64,000 bases of DNA from Melastoma dodecandrum (taxonomy: Eukaryota > Streptophyta > Magnoliopsida > Myrtales > Melastomataceae): positions 310,001 through 374,000 of the forward strand of contig JARUPY010000049.1 in the NCBI GenBank assembly GCA_029817715.1, read 5' to 3'. A program made the position numbers and the translations under genes. Below the pieces are notes generated by a model, which did no database searches, had not been told where the DNA came from, and saw only the letters and a list, made by a program, of their open reading frames with translations. Each line of letters begins with the position of its first letter. Position 1 is the first letter of the stretch. Positions 56,136 to 64,000 of the stretch are shown here, piece after piece.

Positions 56136-58546
56136 GTTAAATTTTGTTGTAAAATTGTAATAAGAATTCGGGCCCCATGAAATGGAAATCCTTTGTTAAA
56201 AGTAAAAAAACTAGCCTTATATCTTATTATGCTTGCTAATATCGGAGTCCCAAGCTCACTCGTGCACACACAACTCGTTTGCGACACGTCGAGGGCGTCC
56301 AGACCACACGTAAAGGTGTGGAGGATGCAAGGCAGTCGTCCCCACCCTACTCGAAGCCACACGCATTGAGACAGACACCGATGGTTTAGCCTAGCGGGAG
56401 GCATGGAGGCATCATTCACGTCGGTTGTTTCCGATTTGGGTGTCCATTCATGTGGCATAACATCAATATCCTCCATTGATGATGGAGTGGAAGAGTAACA
56501 TATCAAGCAGACACATTCATAAATGTCAAAATCGTTGAGTTATGGTAAGAGAAGTGAATTGGGGGGGCCATGAATTTTAAAGTGGTTAGGAAGTTGTCTG
56601 CCTCCCATGAAACCTCATGTCGGGCTGCGACAACGACCCTCCACCCCCCCACTCACCTGCAAAACTTCTTTTGAATGCCGCCCTGTTTTAACTCGAGTAA
56701 TATCCATTCGCAAAAGTGTTGAGATAACTTTACACGGCACTTATTTAAGTGAATCATAATCGAAAGAATTGTCTTTTGGGACACAGACATGGTTAGCTTA
56801 GTTTTTAAAGTGAGTTAAAACTGTTGGGTGGAAGGAAAAGGGAGGAAGCAGAAGAAGAGAGACGAGATCTCTAATTGAAGTAGGGGGGGGGGGTGGTAGG
56901 TTTGATAGGCTTTTCTTGGTGATGATGGGCCATAGAGAGAGAGAGAGAAGAAGAAGAAGATGATGGGGCAAAAAACAAAATGACAACTTTGGGGGTAGGT
57001 GGATGTCATTTTAGGATGATATACACATATTAAATTAAAAAAGTAGAGAAGATGCAAAACTTTTGAAGTGTGTCTGCTGGCATTGGCATTGATTACAGCC
57101 TCTTCTTTTCCCTTCCTTCCTTCAAAGTATTATTGTCGCAAGATCAGGTCAGGAAGGGAAGGTCATATGGGGGGTTTTGATCAAACCCTCTCAAAATCAA
57201 GGGAAGACCGGGATCTCCTCTTTTTCTTCCTTTCTCTTAATTTAATATAAGTTGCATACTTTTTTTCTTCTTCCCCCTCCCCCGCATTTGGGTAAAATGT
57301 AAATTCATCATGCGCTGACATTTATAAAAAGTAAATGTGATCTTGGTGTCTTTCTTTTTTTTTAAAGGGTTTTTATTTTGTATTTTTTAATTCTTTTTGC
57401 CCGCAGTTAAATCTGACAAAGTCAAAAAAGGCTACTTTATGGACCAGTCAACTAAACAAAGCCAGGAAAACAACTCCCCCACTGCTACACGCACCAAATT
57501 CTCAACTTTAAACCATAACCATATTAAATATAAGATAAAAGTAGGATGGTGTTTTAGAGGGGGGGGGAGGGGGGGACTTTAACCACAGTCATTAGACACA
57601 CATTACTCTTTTACCTTTTTTCCTTTTTTTTTCTTTTAAAATAAACCCCATATTTATCCTTTTCATGGCATCAACTGTTGTCTGTCCCTGGAGTCTCCCA
57701 GCTGCAACTCAGATTTAAAAAAAAAAAAAAAGCTGACTTGAAATTGACCCTCCTCTCCTCTCCATTATTCTCCAGCCACAACCAATGTACAAAGTGAAAG
57801 AGATGGGTTGGAGACACACAAACACACCCTCACAGACAAATACACAGAGATCGGACACAACTCAACACAGGCAAGAGAGATCCAATGGTCCCCCCCCATC
57901 AACAAAAATAAAAAAAAAAATCAGACTTTTAAATCCCAAATCCATCATCCCCATCTCACTCAAAGCAGCTTGCTGTACAAGTGTTTTCTTAACTCTTCTT
58001 TTATTCCCACCATCTTCAATTCTCCCCTTTACTACTTTACTTAACTCTACTTGCTCCACCCCACCCCCCCACACCCCTCTATACTATACCCCCCATCATC
58101 ATCATCACCGTCACCATCACCACCAACAGCAACTGTGGCGTTTCCCCCTCTAAAACAAACCCAGAATTTAAAAGGGCAAAAAAAAAAAAAAACAAATAAA
58201 TAAACCCAATAATGGAGACCATGTTATAAAGAAGGGGTGGCGTGTGTTCCAAACACCCTTCCCTCCTGTTCCACCCCACCTTGCCACCGGCATATCCGCC
58301 TGCTTGTTCAGCTATGTGCTTTCGCCCCCACCCCTAGCTTGTCAGTGTCCGCTTAGGAATCTGGATTATCCAAATCCACAACTTGCTGGCCAAAAGCAAC
58401 AGAGGAGTTGCCATTTGGGAGCCTCACTGCTGGGGGAATTGAGATTTGACTCTGTATTTACTCTGCTTTGGATGATGGCAGCCCCTTGGGTCCAATTGCA
58501 GGGGAGCAAAACTGGATTGATTGCTTACTTTCTTTCCCGGTTTCCA
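56136..58546. other. Intergenic, low-complexity
   Basis: No gene supported. An open frame at 56069-56506 (-) has no recognised domain. G runs at 56883-56893 and 57559-57567, a GA/GAA tract at 56934-56960, and a CAT/CAC-rich stretch at 58095-58125. The right end is the PIP5K 3' UTR. Confidence 0.4.
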
Positions 58547-61500
58547 CTAACTCTCCTCGATGAAGATTCTACCGATGAAGTCCTGGAATCTCTTAGAGTA
58601 GAGCTTTGGATCCACAGCAGATATTGAACTGGGGTCAACTTGCAGCGACTTGTAGGCATGCTCGAGCTTCTTGCTTATGTCGTAATCTTGCAACACGTCG
58701 ATGATGCCAAAGTAGAGAATCACTTCATACGTCTCGCCACCACGCGACGGGGTCCAGTGGCTAACTCCCCCCTGCATGTACTGGTCAAAATCGCTCCTCC
58801 TGCCCATTCTCTCCGCCCTCGCTGGCATGTTCGCCCCCAATCGAATCAACGGTTTCCTGGTGCCAAGACAAATGATCAGACCACACTTTGGCATCTTCCT
58901 ACCAAAGCAATACTATCGACTAAATGTCATTTCTGTTGCAGTATAGCAGACACTCCATATCTGAAAAGTCAGAAAATTTTGTGGCAACAGATAGCATCTA
59001 CTACTAAATAGCAATGGAGATTAACCCATTCATTATCTGATTGATTGAATCGTATGGGCGTCCGAGATTTCATTCCAAAATACAACTGTTTGCCTGAGCA
59101 GAGGAAATGCAGAAGGCTTCCAAAAGTACAATTCGTTATACCTGCCAGCTAACTTTCGGTCCATGTCTTGCAACTCGGCCTCCAGAAAACGGCATCCCCG
59201 CATGAACTTTTCATTTTGATATGAATCCTTTTTACCTGCAAGTACACATCACAGCGAATCAGACAATGTTCCATAAAAGTGGTCCATCCTAAAATAAGGT
59301 CTAGCTGCTAATAATCTAGTTACCAGAGCGCAGCAGGAATGGAGATAGCCCCATCTTGTCACGGGTACTATCATCACGGAAATGCAGCCCAACCAAGAGA
59401 CTGTAATCCATGATGCCCTCTGCTTCCAAGAACTCGCAATCTCGTTCTATTTGCCTGAAGAGTTTCCAAGTGGAGAATGAACAACTCAATTGACAAGCAA
59501 TGGCTGATTGAATAAGACTGAAAGATAACTCACGTGATAAGCTCCAGGTACCAGGACTTCTGTAGTCGAAAGAAGAAATTGAGGTCAAGGTCCTTGAGCG
59601 TCGTCGTCTCATCAATCTCTTCCTCAGGCTTATCGGTTGTGCGGCCATGAGAGGATCCCTTTAGATCAAATCGCCTATGTATTCGATACTCCGAGCAGAA
59701 TAAATTAGCCATCACAATGAATCGTGTCTGCATTGAATGCGGATAAGTGTAAGAGAATCCATGGAATAACAAAATGCCTTTTAAGAGTAGAACAGCTGAA
59801 ACTAACAACACATTCATTCCAGTGCCGACAGACCTTCTGCCCACCAATTGGTTTGACACAATGCACCCCGAAGAACTTCGTCACCAGAGAATTCTCGTAT
59901 TGCCGGACGTGATTATAATAGCTCGGAAGCATCCCGATTAGCACCTGCACGTAAACAACCAATCAGAGTTAAAAATAGTTCATCTAACTAGGCAATTGAA
60001 GAACTCCACCAGTTCTTGGTAAAGTCATACGAGTTGAGAAATAATGAGACCAACCTTGACTTCAGATTTCTTCACCGTCTTAATCATGAATCTGTCATCC
60101 TGAGTCAAGTAGAAGAAGCTCCCACTTTTCCCAGGAGAAGAAAGTTCCCTGAGAGCATCATTACCACAAATTGCTAGCATATAATCTGCCTGATCAACCT
60201 GGAACAACGCCCTCAAGTACCTGAAATTCCCAACACAACTCGCTTAACAAATGATGAAAGCATAGATGCTTCTGAAAGCAGCTGCAATCAGAATCCAGAA
60301 CAATAACGCGAAAGCGGTCTTGGACTGTGATGACAACATGAGCACCTACCTAAACACCACTGGGCAATAATCCTTCCACCGAAACTCCCCCAAAGAATGT
60401 GGAAGAGTGTTCTTCGATCCTTCTGGTAGAAATCTCGTCCAGAACTTCTCCTTCGGATCGAAATCGCTTGGCTTTAGTTTATGGGAGCTCAAGGAGTTAT
60501 TCCCAACTGAGTGCCTGAAGAAATGATAAGTCAGTACACCAAACCTTCAATCAATACCCAGAAAAGAAAATTTTATTCTCCAAAATTGAAATTGACATCA
60601 ATCTCACAACATCAAAATCAACCTGATCCCCATCTGCAAACTCAACATCAGGTCATAATTCTTGTGCCCCTTTGAAATTGTCTGCCCGGGCTTCTTCTCA
60701 TCCCCCAAGCAACATCGAGGGCCGCTCTTCTTGAAATCCCTAAACCCAGCATAACTGCTCGGATAGAACATAGCTGCCTCCACATTATCGATTATATCAC
60801 AAGTGATATCGCCGGCTTCCCCATCCGACTCCCAAATACATATCCGGGGGAGGAAATTCCTCTCTCCCGCAACCACGCAACTCCCCCTTGACCCTAACCC
60901 TTCCGGTGATGAGGTTGATTTCTTCCGCGTTGCCGTAGAAAAGACCAAGCTATCCTTCATCAGGCAGACCTCCTTGCCATCCTCCCCGCAAAAGAACTCA
61001 CAGCTGGGGACCATATCCTTGTTCAACGTCCCTACGTAGAAACTCCCGTCCGGCCGGGTGAACACCCCATTCCCCTTTGCCACGCCATTCTCCCACTGAC
61101 CCTCATACCTATTCCCGTCAGACCAAGTCAGAGTGCCACTCCCGGAGATAACCCCGTTTCGCCACTCCCCGTCGTACTCGTTCCCATTCCGCCAGACGTA
61201 CCTCCCCTGCCCATCCTGCAGGTTTCGCATCCATGTCCCCTCGAAGTAATCTCCGTTAGCATACCTCCTCTCACCGTGCCCGTGTTTACGATCCGCACTC
61301 CAGTACCCACGGTACGAGCCCCCGTCTGAACCCACAAACGTCCCAAACCCATCCATCCTGCCGGATTTAAATTCCCCCTCAAAAGTCGCCCCAGACGGCC
61401 ACGAGAACCTCCCCTTCCCCGACGCCTTCCCACGCCGCCACTCCCCCTCGTACATGCACCCGTCCGACCAAAGATACTTCCCTGATCCGTGCCGCACGTT

Positions 61501-61767
61501 ACCGGAGAAGCTACCGATGTAGAGATCCCCATTTGGGAGGCGCTTCTCGACCACGGGAATATTCACGGCCGTGACAGTGGGCGTGACCCTGCGCGATGAC
61601 GGCTGAGATCTCCCCCTCACGCCGCGGTAAAAACTTCCGCCTTCGCAGGCCCTTTCCCTGGCAACGAGGCCGCCGACTCCCGCGTCATCGACAGCTTGTC
61701 CGCCCTGCTTCTTCTTCTTCTTGGTAGAAACAGGGTCGGCGAGATGTGGGTCTTCTGCTTCGTGCAT
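58547..61767 (-). CDS. Phosphatidylinositol 4-phosphate 5-kinase with MORN repeats
   Basis: Makes PtdIns(4,5)P2 from PtdIns4P at the plasma membrane. Eight exons on the minus strand (61767-60623, 60514-60350, 60220-60055, 59944-59834, 59727-59534, 59454-59324, 59235-59142, 58856-58547), phases consistent, give 771 residues; Arabidopsis PIP5K1 has about 750. After a Lys/Arg-rich N-terminus come about eight MORN repeats (about residues 80-265, e.g. [21 protein letters not shown]). A linker precedes the catalytic core with [21 protein letters not shown] (ATP site), [27 protein letters not shown], and the activation loop [21 protein letters not shown], ending [21 protein letters not shown]. All key residues are intact. 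Plus-strand frames across exon 1 are shadows. This is subfamily B (PIP5K1/2-like). Confidence 0.95.
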
Positions 61768-64000
61768 CTTTTACAACACGGGCGCGTGCACAGGAACAAG
61801 GCAAACAAACACTCCACACACTACCCTTGGATCTACATAAACACTAGGTTTGTCCCACAAACACCACAAAAGCCTATGTCACCTCCAGCCCCCCTCCCTC
61901 CTTCCCACTCCAACCCCAAACCAATAACCACGATCAACGGTGGGAGGGAGACGAAGACGCCGGAGGGGCCGGCATTAGTGGAAAGACTGGAAATTGAGGG
62001 AGACCCAGTAGTTTAGGACGGGAGTAATGGATAGAATGTGGGTGTGGAAGGGGAAATGGCAATCCTTGGAGTGAGACACAGATTGTGAAGAGAAAAAGGG
62101 GAAAAGTGAGGGAGGGAGGGAGAGAGAGAGAGAGAAGACAAAAGGGATTGGGATGAAATTGAGAAGAGTGGAGGAGGAGACTGCTTGGGGTGGGGTAAAA
62201 AAATTTGTGGAGGGAAGGTGGAGGTGGTGATGGTGTGGTAAATGCAAATGCAAATGCAATTTCGGGTGGGTTTTAGAGACGACGACGACAGCTTTGGAAA
62301 GCGGAGATTTTTAAGGTCGTGGGCGTTTGTTTTTCTCTCACTCTCGTTATGTAGGCCAAAACCAAAGACCACCTACAATTACGATACACCATCATCATCA
62401 TACAATTAAAATAGAAGGTAGATAGTAGTGGTGGGGGGGGGGGATCAAGCCAAGCGGAGCCGAGAATCTGCTTTGCTTACGTAACAGTCGGCTTCTTGGA
62501 GGAAGCCACAGCCACGACGTCGTCATCTGCGTTTAGTTTTTGGGTCTTACGTTGGATCTGCATTTTCTTCTTCCTTTTTTATTATATTACTTTCCCTTCT
62601 TCTTGGCTTTTCTCTTCTTTTCCTTTTTTTCTTTTATAAATAATAATAATATTATTATTATTAATTGGGGTGGCGGGGGTGGTAAATTATTCAAAGCATG
62701 ATGCTTGAATTCCTACGTTTTTCTTATTCAAAATTCTCCAGAATATTTAGATATAAAATTACTCAAATTGTGTTTATGTCGTCACGTGGCGACTTGAGAC
62801 TATGTTATTACAATGTGGTAAAAGCATTGTAAAGAAAAATGGAAGTTTAATTAGTCATATCGATACGTTGTGGACAAGCACGAAGACGTTCGCGTGTCCT
62901 CGAACAGTACGTATAGAAATGAACAAAAATGGACCCCGAACTGCAAACGTGGACCATAAAATAAACACGCCCTACACATTCCGAGATTAAATGTTTTCAA
63001 CCACCTTCGCCCCCCCCGGCGTATGACGAGACGACCATCCCATGGACCGTAGATAAATAATAATAATTAAAAAAAGAAGGAACTACCAAAACCCAAGGCC
63101 TTGTTTGGCTCTTGTAAAATAGGTCATGGTCTGCCTTGTTAAAGTTACTATATATATACATGTATGTATCCCATAGACGAGTGCCGATTGCGACTTCACT
63201 CGAAACCTTGGACTTTTTCGCACAACTATGTAATAATGGAGAGAACACGTCCCACCACACCTTGATTATATATATAATTGAGGGTGTTCCTGTTGAGGTT
63301 TTTCCATTTGGATGAAAGGCTAAAATCTGGTTGAGTTGGTGTTGGTGGTGGTGGTGGTGGTAATAATATTAACTTCACCCACTTGATATTCGATTAGTTA
63401 ATCAATTAGTGTGGATGATTTTGCAAGGTTACCTCAAAGTTAAAAAGCCATATACCCATAATACTTAACTCTTATTGGTGGGGCATGTTGCTTATATGAT
63501 TCCAGGGTTAGCTGGTCAATGAATCCAATCCAATGTGAGAGTGAAACTGAGGGGACATAGTCTCAACTCAAAGAAGAAATCACGACAACCTCCACCCCTT
63601 TTTGACCTTAGCCTTTCTCCAAGGCCTCCTCCTAAAATTATTCTTTTTAATTGCTATTGGTAAAAGCAACACGACAACAACACTAAGCGAGGAAGATTAT
63701 CCCAATAATACTCATGACAAGCTCTTCTTCTTAAGGGTTCGTGATATATTCACCTAACGTTAGAGTTTCTTAAGAAAACTGTGCACGAAAAAGAAATGTC
63801 TTCTCGATTAATCTCTTTCTCTCTTTATTTTTTTATGATTATAACTCGTCTTTATGTAGCAACAACAACAACAACAACACTACGTTCTTAAAAGGTCGAG
63901 TTGTCCTCCGGTCATTCTCTCTCCGCCCGCCGTCGGATCGGGTCGCTACATATAGCGAGGGTATGAGATCCATCGGAACTCCAAGGAAATCTCAAGTAGG
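61768..64000. other. Intergenic to window end
   Basis: Upstream of PIP5K, then unassigned DNA. Contains GA-rich leader-type sequence (62100-62140), an 11-nt G run at 62433-62443, an ATA/TTA repeat at 62641-62664, a GGT repeat at 63342-63360 and a CAA repeat at 63860-63879. No gene recognised in any frame. Confidence 0.45.
63860..63879. repeat. (CAA)n microsatellite
   Basis: About six CAA units in non-coding DNA near the window end. Confidence 0.8.

Noticed and set aside
56069..56506. 145-residue minus-strand ORF
   Set aside because: No recognised domain, overlaps the site II cluster, composition unlike the genuine genes of the window.
61128..61532. Gly/Arg-rich 134-residue ORF
   Set aside because: Out-of-frame shadow of the MORN repeats of PIP5K exon 1.

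Overview
The window is nuclear DNA of a flowering plant. The genes are intron-rich with GT-AG junctions, the protein families are plant-specific (raffinose synthase, PLS-class PPR, BPS1-like, MORN-type PIP5K, MEKK-type kinase), and the long A/T-rich intergenic stretches carry transposon debris. Nothing is prokaryotic or viral. Gene structure and synteny suggest a dicot or early-diverging eudicot, not a grass, but I cannot name the species.

Layout. 0-0.4 kb: one end of a palindrome-rich, Mutator-like element. 2.1-5.9 kb (+): CCCH zinc-finger/RRM RNA-binding protein. 6.4-9.2 kb (-): raffinose synthase. 11.5-15.6 kb (-): GT14 Core-2/I-branching glycosyltransferase. 16.07-16.50 and 19.35-19.80 kb: two complete short MULE-like elements lying on either side of a PLS-class PPR gene (17.3-19.1 kb, -). 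20.3-21.2 kb (-): group A bZIP. 22.7-24.2 kb: a scrap-yard holding three copies of a bZIP-derived fragment (two of them an inverted repeat), retrotransposon-type primer-binding sites, a DnaJ relic and a truncated tRNA-Trp. 24.2-29.8 kb: no gene seen. 30.0-31.1 kb (+): BPS1-like protein. 32.8-35.2 kb (-): SHM6/SHM7-class serine hydroxymethyltransferase. 37.2-37.6 kb (+): 99-residue membrane protein. 40.2-43.3 kb (+): beta-1,3-galactosyltransferase. 45.4-46.0 kb (+): basic protein of unknown role. 46.8-49.4 kb (-): decayed 3' part of a PHD-finger gene. 50.0-54.4 kb (+): MEKK1-like MAPKKK. 55.1-55.7 kb (-): unknown Arg-rich protein. 58.5-61.8 kb (-): type I/II PIP5K with MORN repeats. The rest is intergenic.

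The genes do not form a pathway or cluster. The right half does look like an old conserved neighbourhood: BPS1-like, SHMT, beta-1,3-galactosyltransferase, PHD protein and PIP5K also lie near each other, from memory, in the two duplicated Arabidopsis chromosome 1 blocks around At1g21980-At1g22030 and At1g77740-At1g77855. 

The most unusual signals are (i) the family of short elements whose interior is a spaced array of palindromes, with the palindrome sequence differing between elements while the architecture stays the same; (ii) the inverted repeat of a bZIP gene fragment that could form a long hairpin RNA; and (iii) many long poly-C/poly-G runs in non-coding DNA. All exon boundaries were placed by hand from splice signals, reading phase and family similarity recalled from memory; no alignment was run.
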